64,000 nt of DNA from Strigamia acuminata (lineage: Eukaryota > Arthropoda > Chilopoda > Geophilomorpha > Linotaeniidae). A model generated the notes under the pieces. That model worked only from the letters and a program-made list of their open reading frames with translations. It had not been told where the DNA came from and did not search any database. How positions within the stretch are numbered: the stretch's first letter is position 1; every line of letters starts with the position of its first letter. The stretch is taken from contig OX442315.1 in NCBI GenBank assembly GCA_949358305.1, forward strand, positions 7,900,427 to 7,964,426, read 5' to 3'. Of this stretch, positions 12,688 through 25,700 are shown piece by piece. The translations under genes were made by a program, and so were the position numbers.

Positions 12688-13704
12688 ATTAAACATTTCG
12701 CAACTCCAGGGGGTGCGTGCACCATCGATTAAGAAATGCCGCTGTAACCAATGGGAGTTTGTCGTAAGTTTCCGTAAACAGAGAAAAGGCTGCCGATACT
12801 TCGGTCCAGGTTGTTTGTGAGGCTTAGAATAATTAAATAGTCGAGAGGTATCGGAAATCGGCACGCGGGATCACCGGAGCGTTGAATCTCACCTCGGAGA
12901 CAGAGCCTTGCAGCATCGAGCGAATGCTAATGGATCGAAGTGTTTTTCTATGCGGGAATCATTCTGCATAAATGTAGTCGAAGCAGTTGCTTACATTATT
13001 GGCAATGGCAATGACTGACTCAAAGGAGAAAAAGCCGCAGAGGCAATTTTTTTTTCCTCTTTCCATTTGGAAATATTATCTTTTTCACTTTGAATTTGCA
13101 TTCATTGGACCAAAAACATGCTCAATTCCCTTTGTTTGCTACTAACAGGGATTATGGTAATATTTGCTGGACAGGATTTGGTTTAATGCTGCATTGCTGT
13201 CTCATCTGAATTTCAATGGTGAAGTTTACTGGTTGTAGGTGCAACTGGTGTTTATTTAATTATGCAGAGCTTATTGTCCATTAATGGATTCAGGAAAGAG
13301 AGAAGACATTGGGAAGTTCATAAACACCACATTGTGAAAATCACTTAGGCATAATTAGTTATTAAGGCTAAAAAATGGTTAATTTTTAATTTGGGCTATG
13401 TCAGCCAATAATCACTGCAGAAAGAATATGGGTGGCTCTGTACTCTGTTTAGAATGAATGATGGTGGTTTTATTGATTGAAGGCTTTGTATCAGACCCCA
13501 GGTCATTAAAGCACTTTAAATATTGGCAATATATTATGAGGATTTCAGTCTGCATTTTTTATACGGTATATTACTCCATTTTAAGTGGCCTGCTGGTATA
13601 GTGCGGCTTTGACCAGACTGCCGGTAAATCTCCTTTTTACCGGCATCTTGTTATAAATGAGTCGGAATTTTTTTCAACGAGAAATGAACCTAAAGAAGCT
13701 TTAA

Positions 13705-14108
13705 CCTTTCCATAGCCATGGCTAATACTGCACATGTGCAGCCATGGTCGGTCATTTCTGCCTTCTTTTAAAAATCCTTCTGCACATGTGCACAATCACA
13801 TTTTTCCTGGTGCAATCGCATTTTTCCTGGTAAAAGCACATGTTTTAGGACTAATTTTAATACGCCACCTAGTGCAAACAGATGGCAAAGCAGTGTACGA
13901 GGTATCCCATTAAGGGTGTTTTAGGTTATAAATATTAAATTATCTTAATAATAATTGAAAAACTATTCGTATTTAGACAACATAAAATAAGGAAAAAAAG
14001 ATTTTGAGGAATAAAAGTTAACCTCATTAATTAATTTTCAGGAAAAAAATAATTACAGTGATTTTTCCACTTCTGTAATTTTTTTGACCCACCATGGCTA
14101 TGGGAAGG
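13705..14108 (+). mobile_element. piggyBac-like MITE, copy 1 (404 bp, TTAA target site)
   Basis: TTAA at 13701-13704 and at 14109-14112 flanks inverted ends CCTTTCCATAGCCATGG and CCATGGCTATGGGAAGG. The interior has GCACATGTGCA palindromes, paired CCTGGTGCAATCGCA-type motifs and a long AT-rich half. TTAA duplication and CC-starting ends fit piggyBac-type MITEs. No coding capacity. Confidence 0.85.
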
Positions 14109-14399
14109 TTAACTGAATGTCCATTCCACCGTCTAAGAAAGCAAACGGCCTATCATCTTTAACCTGATTTATTCTAACGAGTATATTCCCTAGAAATATC
14201 GGACATGCACTTCTTCGGAAAACGACCCCGCCTCAGAAAAAGACGGATCGGCTTTTGCGGTCAGGACTGCCCCTCAGTTTGCCTCTTTCTAATCTATAGA
14301 GATTAGGCCTTGTACAGTAATTAAACTCTCTCTCTAACTGCATCATAAAGCAGCAATTTCCTAAGTGCTTGTTTGTCTTCATTTGCAATATCGCTTCTA

Positions 14400-14625
14400 C
14401 CACCGCGCTGTGTCGGCCATCTTGAAAGCCGGCTCCGCTATATTAATTAGCGGCTAATTGAAACCAATTTTGGCAAGGGTGAAATGCATAATGAGAATAA
14501 TCCTTATTGGATTAACAATTTATTTGCATTGTATCAAGGCTTGGCAGACTGGGAGGGCTCTCCGGAGACCCACTGCGTTCGGATCTTGTTGAGAGACTTT
14601 GTTGACGGTACGAAAGGCGCCTCGA
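14400..14625. promoter_or_regulatory. Candidate intronic regulatory block, non-repetitive
   Basis: Complex sequence between repeats, with clustered homeodomain/POU-like sites: ATTAATTAGCGGCTAATTG, GGATTAACAATTT and ATTTGCAT. No open frame. Similar complex blocks are at 18700-19080, 23580-24010 and 34690-34860. Only sequence texture supports this. Confidence 0.2.
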
Positions 14626-14932
14626 AAACCCGTGGGGAGTCTGGGAAGAAGGAGATGTGAGTTGATCTTGATGCTTTATTTATACTGTTGCCGTCTTGTA
14701 CCTGTTGAATCTTTTACTAGTCGACTGAGTGTGGCATGTTGAAGGATGGAGGGTAATGGCTATTGAAAGGATTTCTCTTTGGGGGGGTGGAGGCTAGGAG
14801 GGGGGGGGGGGGTTTGTCTCTTTTTTTCTGGAATGAATAATTTTTTTTTTATGTGGAGTCATGTTGGGTTTTGGGGGCCATATATAATTAGGGTTGCATC
14901 TAATACCAAAAAAACAGCAATTTCTGCATTAA

Positions 14933-15304
14933 AATGCAATTTTTATGCCAAAAATGTAATTTTTATCCCAAAATTGCAATTTGTATGCAAAAACACCATT
15001 TTCATGCCAGAAATGCAATTTTCGTGGGAAAAATGCAATTTTCATGCCAAAAATACAATTTTCATGCCAAAAATGCAATTTTTATGCTAAAAATGCAATT
15101 TTCATGCCAAAATAGCAATTTTCATGCCAAAATAGCAATTTTCATGCCATCATAGCAATTTTCATGCCAAAATAGCAATTTTCATGCCAAAATAGCAATT
15201 TTCATGCCAAAATAGCAATTTTCATGCCAAAATAGCAATTTTCATGCCAAAATAGCAATTTTTATGCCAACAATGCAATTTTTATGCCAAAAATGCAATT
15301 TTTA
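14933..15304 (+). repeat. 20-bp minisatellite (ATGCCAAAATAGCAATTTTC)
   Basis: About 18 units of exactly 20 bp, the central nine almost identical, so recently homogenised. A-tract and T-tract alternate every 10 bp. The open frames of 73 and 103 codons here are repeat-encoded. Confidence 0.93.
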
Positions 15305-15467
15305 CCTAAAATACACAATCATCAATTAATCATACAAAGTTACCTGATAAAATTTATTTTATGTATTGTAAATTATCAGTATTTATATCCTTAAATTTGC
15401 GAACCTTACATTGAAAAATATATATCTTTCTATTTACACTTCAATTCATGTAAATATTACTTTTGAT

Positions 15468-15584
15468 GTTTTTATTAAAAGATTAAATGACAAATTAAAT
15501 ACCACTGAACTTGACCGGAAACTGTCGAAAGGCCTTTGGTAAAATCGCGTATTTAATTAGTCATTTAATCTTTTAATAAAAATT
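15468..15584. repeat. Inverted repeat, possible small foldback element
   Basis: TTTTTATTAAAAGATTAAAT is matched inversely by ATTTAATCTTTTAATAAAAA at about 15562-15583, with a 60-base spacer (CTTGACCGGAAACTG...). Confidence 0.5.
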
Positions 15585-16391
15585 CATTATTCTAATTTTA
15601 ACATTATCACCAAACACTGAATACAAATTGAGTATTCAAGTGCCACTCTATATTTTATGATTGACATCCATTTTGAATGAGAATTTTTTGGTGTAGGTGG
15701 TTTTAGTATTGTTCCTGCAGTTAGTATAAGATTGAGGAAGATTGAACCCTGTTTTCTTGGAATTTCAGAGTGTATTGCCCTGTGTTGGGTTGCAAATGGG
15801 AGATTAGTTACAATGGGGTAAGTGGATTTGGTAGTTGTGTAAAGGTCCCATAGGATGACATAGGCTCTGCTTCAAGTAAATGTTTGTTCATTAATGCAAG
15901 TGGTAATTTATTTGGGCTTGTGCATGTTGGAGTTACTGCAGTGGCATTAGTAGTGATGTTTAGTGAAAACTAGCAGTTCATTGTGGGAATTACACAGAAT
16001 AATGGCAAAACAGCGAAAACAGAAGCCGAAAAGATGCTAAACTATGAATGAGTTTAAGATTTAATATATTCCCTTCCCTCTTGCGAAAGTATCTTTGTCT
16101 TATTCATGAAACAAAGAGGTTTTGCTTCTACTTTGGACTTTTTTCATTTGGTATTTTTTTTACAGTGTGTTGCTGAGTTTCGCTTCACTCAATTTTCTTT
16201 CTTTTTTGGAAAAACAAAAAAATATTAAGAATTCTTTTATTCGCTGCACACCTTTTCTCTGTTTTTACAGTAGGAAAGCTTTAAGCCAATTGAAGAAACT
16301 TAGATTTGTTTTATTCTTTGGTTCATCCAAAGACGAAAGACTACCGGGAGATTCCATTGGCCTAAGATTTATGCAGATGTTAGAGATTATT

Positions 16392-16759
16392 GCCATGGTG
16401 GGTCAAAAAAATTACAGAAGTGGAAAAATCACTGTAATTCTTTTTTTCTTGAAAATTAATTAATGAGGTTAACTTTTATTCCTCGAAAACTTTTTTTTCT
16501 TATTTTATAATGTCTAAATACGAATAGTTTTTCAATTATTATTAAGATGATTTAATATTTATAACATAAATCACCCTTAATGGGAGCGCCGTACACTGCT
16601 TTGCCATCTGTTTGCACTAGGTGGCGTATTAAAATAAGTCCTAAAACATGTGCTTTTACCAGGAAAAATGCGATTGCACCAGGATAAATGTGATTGTGCA
16701 CATGTGCAGAAGGGTTTTTGAAAAGAAGTCAGAAATGACCGACCATGGCTATGGGAAGG
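16392..16759 (-). mobile_element. piggyBac-like MITE, copy 2 (one end truncated)
   Basis: Same family as the 13705 element but in inverse orientation. It begins inside the terminal repeat at GCCATGGTGGGTC, with the outer bases and TTAA missing, and ends CCATGGCTATGGGAAGG|TTAA at 16760-16763. The short open frame from 16648 ([12 protein letters not shown]) is only MITE sequence; the same string recurs in copy 3. Confidence 0.8.
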
Positions 16760-17989
16760 TTAAAACTCAGAGCGCGTCGCAGTTTTGCCGGCACTGGTCA
16801 ATATCAATTTGGTGTAAATGTGAATTATGTCGGGGTTCCGGTTGGAGTAACAGTGTTGGTGATAGGGTTTTGCACCATTAGGGACGCTCGTTTATCGATT
16901 ACCATTCACGATTAATCACGCCCAAGTCTTTTCTGTTTGCATTTTTTTAATTTTTTATTATTCGCTTACTTAATTGCATTTAATTAAAAAGAAATTAATT
17001 AGATTACTCTTTTGGTTTTACATGATTTTCCAATGCAACAACAACGACAAATGGATGATAAGGGAGGGATCTGCCAGTCCTGCAACTCATCAACACTGTT
17101 TCGAGTAGAATTGATTTTACGGATAATGATTGACGTAAATCCAACAGGCAAATCACGTAGAATTCCATAGAATCCCTTGTTAGACAATTGGTTCTCCGTT
17201 CTTCGCATTCGTATATTTAATTAGTGTTAATTTATAATTAGTGCTTAATTAAATATTGCATCATATGTTTTATTTCCATTTACAATTGTGTATTTAGCGA
17301 GGTACCATGGGATTTTACATGTTTGAAATATTTGTGTTTTCGTGCGGTTTAAGACCGTAAACGTAAAGAAACACAAACACCTAAAACACGACTTTTTGAA
17401 TGCAGTTTATAGAGCGGAGCGTGGGTGAGTGAGGGATAGGAGTTTCTCCACCTTGATTGAGGCAACTTGGAGTAACAACTGGTGTTGAGTCTCTCATTTA
17501 TCTTAATGGAATGTCCTCCAATTTCCGTAGAATGGCAGCAATTGAGGAGGGAAAGTCACTTTAGCTTAAACAGATAGCTCTGAATTTGAATTGTTTATGG
17601 ATTATGGGGCAGCAGGAATGTCTCAATTTTGGATTGTTAAAGGTGATTGGATGTGCGAAAAAATCATTTGAAAATTAATGTTATTTTGAGAAGAAATTGA
17701 TTTTGGGGTTTCTAGTTCACATTTGATTGCATAACTAAACGGGAAAATGGAAACTTTGAATTTTCACTGATTATAGGTTTTCTTGTGAAAAGAACCAATG
17801 ATAAATTTTTTTTTGCATGTAAAAGTAGGTTTTTATTTACTTTTGTTTCTAAAAAGCACAGTTATGTGTTTAAACATGGGAATTTGCCTGTAATAATTGC
17901 ACTTATGTGTCAAAATTGGATTTTTGCATTTAAAAAGTGCATTTATGTGCAAATTTACACCTAAAAAAAAATAAAAATACTTGCATCTA

Positions 17990-18352
17990 AAATGACTTTT
18001 TTGTGACTAAAAATGACTTTTTTGTGACTAAAAATGACTTTTTTGTGACTAAAAGTGACTTTTTTGTGACTAAAAGTGACTTTTTTGTGACTAAAAGTGA
18101 CTTTTTTGTGACTAAAAGGGACTTTTTGCGACTAAAAATGACTTTTTTGTGACTAAAATGAGTTTTTGCGACTTAAAAATAACTTTTTCGCATTAAAAGT
18201 TGACTTTTTCGATTTTAAAACGACTTTTTCGATTTTAAAACGACTTTTTCGACTTAAAAATGACTTTTTCGACTTAAAAATGACTTTTTCGACTTAAAAA
18301 TGACTTTTTCAACTTAAAAATGACTTTTTCAACCCAAAAATGACTGCACCAT
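17990..18352 (+). repeat. 19-21-bp minisatellite (GACTTTTTTGTGACTAAAAAT)
   Basis: About 17 units in which TTTTTT and AAAA tracts alternate. The sequence evolves along the array from GTGAC to CGACTTAAAAAT variants, suggesting local amplification steps. Intron 1. Confidence 0.92.
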
Positions 18353-21300
18353 TTTAAAACTGCAAAATAACACTACAGCTTCCACATAATCAAACAACAT
18401 TACCCATCATGCAACGTTTGTTTCGTCCATGCCCTTTAAGAAATTGATGTACTGCACGTTTCTTATCGAGGTTGTGGTATTCCATAAACGACTTTTTTCG
18501 TCCCACAAAAAATGCCATCTCATCTTTTTCTTCTTTTCTGTCCAAGAACAAAAGTGTTTTCCAAGTTTTACGGCTTTTGCGTTTTACGGCGACCATTGTG
18601 CCAAAAGGATATTGGAAAACCCTAAAATTCGCGCGCTAGTTACCATGGCAACTGCTTATGTCACTTGTTGAAGGCAAGGCGCGAAGAAATCCGAAATGGC
18701 TGGCTCTGGCTGAAAGGGTTAAACCCTTAGTTAACGGCTTTTATCTTTTAAAGGAAACAGCGCCCATCTTGCGGCTTATTTCGGCCCCTATTGTTTAATA
18801 CCGCGCACTAAAAAGCGTCTTTATTGCCTACCGGCAAATTGATTTGGCCGGCACCCGTTTTTGTCTTTCTTTTTATGCATTTTTAATAGTCCATTCGCGG
18901 GGGCACGGAATTAGGTCGTTGGCAATTTGTTTGCCGAGCTAGAAAATAGAAAGTTTTATCTCAATTTTTGCAGAAGTGTTTAATTTGACGGCGGATTGGT
19001 GTCGGAAGCGCGGCTGCACGGTTTCGGATGGTTGACCTTGAAGAGGGTTTTCAAGGTCATTTGGGTTTTAAGCTGGAAATGGTGAGAGGTGTAAAGAGAA
19101 TGTCGATTAGGACCTAAGAAGTGTCTTAATTGACTGAGAAAAGGTTGAAAATGTCGTTAGTCGCTTAACGGCAAAATCTGGCACGAGATCTGTAATAGGC
19201 GTTTTGATGTGACAACGGTCACTAAGACAAACGTTAGTCGGTTTGTTATATGTAGTAGATGTAAAAATCAATCGGTGCTTTTAATGGTTCTGTTTTTATG
19301 TATAGTCGCAGCAGCGACTTAAAGTATTATAATTCTTGAAACTCATCTTGTACTACGTTTCTAGCTGAAAAATATTAACTTTTCAATTTCAAATTAACAT
19401 TTGCTACTAGAACTTTAGATCTCACTATTTGAATTGAGAAACAGTGTCAGATTTGACGACGTTTACATGCACGGTATATTTCGAGTGAGATGAAATATTC
19501 CGTGCGCGCAACTGTCATGCAAACAGGGATGACAAGGATTATTCGACTAGTCGGATTTAACCTAAATTAAGTTTTTAATAGATCTTTAAAGAGCGAAACT
19601 CCGAATTCCCCATAACCAACGAGTTTTCTCGTAATTGTCGTAATTGCGGTAGCACTAAAATGAGATTCAAAACATGCAATTGCATTGAAGCCGCTTTTAG
19701 GCACGGCTAATAAGTGGATATTACGGTCGCTTTACTGCATGGATCATTATTTCTGTATCGATTAAACTGTATAGTTTGCTGTTGATTTAAGGGAAGCTTC
19801 CTTAAATATTTTATGTATTCCTTAAATATATAAAACTGCGTGACAAATGCAGACAATCAAGTTGACACGCAATGTTGTGATACTGCCCACAACAAACTAA
19901 CTGTTTGGAGGGAATTCTGGGATGGGTTTTGAAGATTGCCAATCTAGTTCGTATAAGTAGGTTATTGCTGTGGGTGCATAAAGCGGGGTAACATATACTC
20001 GTACTGGGTTTACGTAAAGTCCAATGTTTGTTCTTTAAGTTACATTTATTCGTTTTGATTAGAAGCATTTTTTAGGGTTTGAATTTCACCATTTTATTTT
20101 TTTCAACATTAAAAAATACATGCGGCTCAATACACATGGGTGCGGGTAGTAGTACTATAGGGTCCTATAATTTTAGAGACTCTAAATTAAATGGGAATCC
20201 TGACCATGCGAAGTGTCACAATACAATGCAATACCACTTATGATGATCGAAAGATCGAAAGGCCATTGCCATGTTTCTTCGATTCTAAGACGCACTTGTT
20301 CCAATATAAAAACATCTCTAAAAATGAGGTGGTACTGAAATTAGTGCGTGTCTTAGGATCGAAGAAATACGGTAATTATTTTGTATTTGTGCAATTTATG
20401 TCGAAATAGTGATACCGGTAAAAAAATTAATTCACTTCCCCCATAGCTCCAGGTCCCAGCTCTGTAAGTCGACATTAGGGTGGGGCTTCGCTGTTTAATC
20501 GCCTTAAAAGGGCAGAGAAGACAAGTTTGCAGCAGTATTCTCCCAAAGTGCATTGTCAGAAACTACAGATTTTACCTAAACGGTATAAATGGAGTCCCAA
20601 AGTAATTTCTTTTAGAATTAATTAACAGTTACTGTAAAGACTAGACCTTCCCTTTAATTGTGTCTTGTGTGGTTTAGAGCCAAATCCATTAGTAACTATA
20701 GGGGCTTTAAATTGTATTCATGATTGATGATGAACAACAACAAGCAGTGCAGAAACTTGCACAGGAAGCAAGTTAATTTCTCAATTGTTTGATCAATCCC
20801 TAATTGGGAGTTGCTGCTGCTGCAACAAAATGAAGTTTGGGATTCGCATAAAGGGAAGATCAAAGCCTGGCAATTTTCTACAGTTAAAAAAGTTAAATTG
20901 TCTTATTAGGGAAAAGAAGAAATGCAGCGAAAGCGTTGTTGCAGCGAGAAGTAATTACACGGAGTGGTTTTAACTTGGGAGTTTGGGTGAATAAGTTACA
21001 GTGGGGGTCATTGAAGGATAAATGGAACAGACTGATTGGTTGCATTTTATTGATCTAGGAGATGAGCGGTTCACTGTTTTAAGTGTGATTTCTAGTAGAT
21101 GCTGAAAGTACCGGCAGTCTGGGTTGGCGGCGTTGTAGCGGAAAGCCGGTAATACGGTTTTTTGAAAGTGTTTTTAGATGGGGCTTTATTTTGCTGAGTT
21201 TACTGTTTACTGTTTGGGTGTAGGTGGTTTTTTTGTTGTGCTTACAAGTGTGTTTTAGTGCAGTTGCATTCATTTTCAAAATACCTTTAATAACGGTGCC

Positions 21301-21804
21301 GCACGACAACCCGTTATCCAATCATAAATCTAAGTTTAAATGGTTTGAAATCATTCTACTTGCATTAAATTTTGAATAGAGAATAAAACAATGCATTGAC
21401 AAGGAGAAAATTAAATGCATTCAAGATTAGAGGGGTTTTGAAATTTGTCGATGAAACGGCTACCAAACACAATCTCCAATAACACTTGCAGTCGTTTGCT
21501 AAAAGGCTACATTTGAAATGTTTGTATTTTAACGTGCTTTAGGGCTATATACACAAACATTTGAGAAAGTGACATCACAAAGCCAAAACAGAAACACCTA
21601 TAAACTATCGGTACTAAAGGCTAGTTTGCAATGCAGGGAAACTCGCCCAATTTTAAACATTCTAGCGAAGCAAACGTGTGCAAAAATTGTCGCATGTTAT
21701 CAATTTTATAAAATAGAGTTAAAATTATCACACTCAATATTTAAAATTAAAACACACTTAAACTAAAATTGTTAAAACACAAGTATTTTAATTATTGAAT
21801 GCAG

Positions 21805-22236
21805 CTATACTCGAGTTGCACTCAAAAAGGCACCTCACAATGTGTACTCCCATTGGTTGAGCCAGTTTACTACTAACTCCAGACTGTATACTACTACTAG
21901 GAGAAGTAGTTTTGTTTTTTATTTATTGTTGTGATTGTTATGACTAATTTAGTTTATGTTATTTTGATTTTATTTAATAAAAAATGTTATTTCCATCATT
22001 AAAATGAAGTTTCACACATTAAAAAATGTCAAACTCATGTTTGTTGTGTTTATTGCTTACATCGTCTGGAAGTTTGAATTTTAGGCCGTTGCCTAGGCAA
22101 TCGATTGCAATGTCTGTACATTGTAATGCAATTCTGGTGTTTGGGTCTACTTTTCCGGATCACTACACCAGTAAACTGGCTCGACCAATGGGAGTACACA
22201 TTGTGAGGTGCTTTTTTGAGTGCAACTCGAGTATAG
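21805..22236. mobile_element. TIR MITE (CTATACTCGAG ends), relative of the 2178 element
   Basis: Inverted ends of about 65 bp starting CTATACTCGAGTTGCACTCA and ending with the inverse. The internal sequence (AATCGATTGCAATGTCTGTA, GATCACTACACCAGT) matches the 2178-2568 copy while the arms are more diverged. A short fragment of the same family is at about 35690-35735. Confidence 0.8.
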
Positions 22237-22622
22237 TGAAGTTGTCTGTGCGAAAAAAGTTTTGATAGGTGGTCTTTCGCCATCATCGAATATCATTTAC
22301 ATTGTTGCCTGTTAAAACTAAGCCGGAATGCCGAAGATGCCAAGAAATGTTTGGTTTTTATGATGTGGTGTATGAAGCAGGCATGAATCACTGAATAATT
22401 CAGTTGGATGTTAAACCCGGGTGTTAGACGATGCTCTCGAGGGTTATGCGAATCGCTTGGGAGCGGAATAGCGCGATGGGAATCCATCAGCGAAATGGGC
22501 AAAGTCACTTTTTTTCCGGTGTTTGAAGGAGCGAAAAAGTTGGAAGACGAGACTTTACTTTTCTTTACTTTTAAACTTTTGCAATTTTTATTTAAATTGG
22601 TGTTTTTTTATGTTTATTGCAG

Positions 22623-22759
22623 ACAACGATTCTCCAGGAAACGGAGCGGGAGGCTCGGTGTCGAAGGGAAAAGACGAACCAAAATACACAGAAATCACCA
22701 AAGAAAAACCCGTGAGACTTCAAGTTAAAGTGCTCATTCCCGTCAAAGAACATCCAAAA
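22623..22759 (+). CDS. KHDRBS1-like: KHDRBS-like exon A (linker to KH domain)
   Basis: The acceptor is a pyrimidine-rich tract ending TTTATTGCAG and the donor is AAAA|GTAAGT. The length of 137 nt takes one base from the previous exon and ends in phase 0. It encodes a low-complexity Gly/Ser start ([14 protein letters not shown]), then [17 protein letters not shown] and LIPVKEHPK. This is the segment between QUA1 and the KH domain in Sam68-type proteins, equivalent by position to exon 2 of vertebrate KHDRBS genes. Because the exon needs an upstream partner and none was found in 22.6 kb, the gene probably begins outside the window. Confidence 0.92.
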
Positions 22760-25700
22760 GTAAGTTGCAAATCAAATCACCTGCAATCGTTTGGGTTTTG
22801 ACTTTGGTTGGCGTAGCTAAGCAACGCTAGCTGACAAGGTTGGGGGCAAAAAAAATGCCTTTTTGTGTATAAAAGTGTAGTTTTTGCAGTAAATGAACTT
22901 GAAAAGTGCTATCTGCATTTAAAAAAGCATTTTTGCAGTTTTTGTGCAGGTAATCATTGTCCAGTAACCGTAAATTGTCGATATGAAAATAAACCGCAAG
23001 TAAAAATAAATGTTTGTGCGTGAAATGTGGAATGTATGCTTCAAGTTTGAACTATATTCTGAATGAGGTTTGATAGGATTTTCAATAAATTGGTCTACCA
23101 GATAATGCACAGGGCTACACTACTAGTCAATATGTACAGTGGTGGAAAAATGTTTGAGACCACTACAGGTTTCAAACGTTAGAACATTAATTTTATCTCT
23201 AAATGGAAGAAGAGTAGTATATTGCTTCAGAATGTGGTGAAACAAATGCAGAATTTGGTGAAACAACTGCAAGAGTTGGCATCAAAATTTGACTTGCAAC
23301 TAAAAAACCTGTAGTGGTCTCAAACTTTTTTCCACCACTGTATACACTTGTATGCTTATCGTAAGGCTTCAAATGGCGGTCCGGGTGTTTAAACGGGCCC
23401 CGGCGCCTATCTGAACTCGGAGCCAATTTGAAGCTTTACAGTATACGAAGATGCAGGGCTGTTAGTGCGCTCCGTGGGAGACATATTGAACAAACTAAGA
23501 CAATTCACAAACGTGTTTTAAAGGATATAAATTAAAAATTGCAGTGTTTCATTTTTGCGTATTCATCCTCTGTATGTATAGGAGCAAAAGTTAGCTTGAC
23601 CTTGACCCCGTCAAACGACATTGAACTGGAACGGTGAAAACAAAAAGGCTTTAGTCGAGACGACGTCGGCGGTTGTAAACCGCCATTAATTGCGAAATTA
23701 CGGCAGAACCCGCCGCTCCGCTTTAAAATGACTGCAATTCCACTTTTCCGGCTATGATTTAATGCCGGCAAAAGCTTCACTCAAACGCGTATAACCCGAG
23801 CGTCATATAATCTTAGAGTTTTATGGCTGCCATTTTGAGGTTGCCCACACTTGATGATATTTATTTTACGAGGCGAGATTGAAGATTTAAGAAAATTCAC
23901 CCGATTACATTTTTCCCCCCCTTCCGGCTGTTAGCAAATCCGTATGTCGCGCGCCGTCCCCTTTAAAAATGGCTTACAGCACGCTGCCTCATTAAACCCA
24001 CGCCAGATGACGCGGAGTTAAGATGGCGTGAGGCACGTGTGAGCTTTAAATGGTGTTTGCCACCGGAGGGCGGATATATTTATGGCAATGTGGGGCCTCG
24101 CAAATCCCTGTTGGGGAGGAGGTGGAAAGAAGGTGTCAGCAGTGAGAGATGTACATTAATGCAATTTTTAAGATGGCCGCTGTCCTTTTGGATGGGAGCC
24201 AATTGGGTGAGTGGAAAGTTGGAGATGCTTGGGGTAATGACACTGTAGTCGGTCGACTCTTTCGGACTCTTTGGCTTGGTCTTTTCAGTGAATAAAATGT
24301 TTTGTGTATAAATTATTACTTAGACTGCAAAAGAAAATGATTTTGAGTTCGAATCAGCTCATGTGGTGGCTGATCGAATACTTTTTGCCAGGGGTTGTAC
24401 TCTAAACCGGTACAACGTTGTCCTAACTCATATTGGTTTTATTTACCAGCATGCCGGTAAACCCTGTTTTTATCGGCATGTCGTTTTCAGTGAGTACGGT
24501 TTTTTTTCAATGAGAATTGAAGCAAAACGTGCTTTAAAAGCGTTTTTGTATGACAAAAATGTAGCAAATTGGCCTAAATTTCTATAAATTTAGCTAAATT
24601 GTAATAAAAACCTTTAGAATATCAAGAAAACTCCTTATTGGATTTACGGTCAATATAAAGTCCGATGTTTAATAGTCCTAAGCTTATCCATTGCTGTTCC
24701 CCTTAGCTTTCGAGTCGTCGCTTCGAGTCGTAAACAATTCGTTGATTACATTTTTAAAAGGGGCTGGACCGTTTGAATCGTGTTATTTGGCAATTTAGTA
24801 TTGGAAATTGAATGTTTATGCTAATGTATACATTTTTGGTTGGTTTACAAAATTACACGAGCTTATTAAGCTGCACACGCCTTCGCCAGATGGTGGAAGT
24901 CAATCAAAATGGCAAATTTATTAAGATTTATGCCGGTCTAGATGCCTGAGTGATTATCGTGTTTGCCTCTTGGCTCTGAGGAGCAAGAGCTCAAATGTAA
25001 ATGAGATTTTTCGCAGGAAAAAAAGGTGAAAATGTTTACTTTCCATCCGAGTGAAATTAAAACTCGCATTAAAGAGCCTGAACAGAAGAAAATTCATCTA
25101 ATGGGCACATCTTTAGTGACTTGAGAAAGATTTCTCCGGGCAAGCAATACAGGAAGAGCAGATGATAACGTGTAGTTAAACAGCCTGATGTGGTGTCGAG
25201 ATGTAAGCATGATCCAAACGACCGAAGTATGTTCCATTAGTACTACGTTTACATGCACCGAACAATGGGGAAGTGACGGAAACTATGCGCGCATGCGCAA
25301 TAAAAAGGATTGTATTTATTGACCTCCTACGAATTGTGAGTGTTCGGACGGACGCCACGTGGTCAGGGGAGGGCCACGAGGCGCTGGACGCAACACACAC
25401 GATGATTCAATCCACGAAATACAACAGAGACACAAGTTTAGGTTTTGGTTATTGCTTTATTGTTGTCTAGGGGTATGATATGGTGTCTCAAGGTGTATTT
25501 CCAAAGTGTAATGCCGCCATTTCTGATTTGACCACGCGTCATGGCATCGTATTTTTAATTTTAAAAACACCTAAAATAATTACTTTCGCACACATTGATT
25601 TTTTCGGTAACGTTTTTAAGACGTTTTCACACAGTTCACTCGAATTAAACAACCTTCTGCGAGGGATTATTCACTATTCGAATAATCCTTGTCATCCCTG

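Larger units (their letters stand above)
1..22622. other. Upstream sequence, probably intron 1 of the KHDRBS-like gene
   Basis: No exon encoding a QUA1 region or start was recognised on either strand. Contents: the MITEs and minisatellites listed, scattered single repeat units, and AT-rich unique sequence. Unlisted stretches over 300 bases, such as 550-1350, 2570-3400, 4420-5800, 6120-8860, 10460-11260, 12690-13700 and 18700-21800, hold only short random frames. Confidence 0.6.

Noticed and set aside
22408-22801. Frames starting before the exon at 22623 as alternative N-termini
   Set aside because: The upstream part is low-complexity intron ending in a pyrimidine tract and AG. Only the part from 22623 matches the KHDRBS family.
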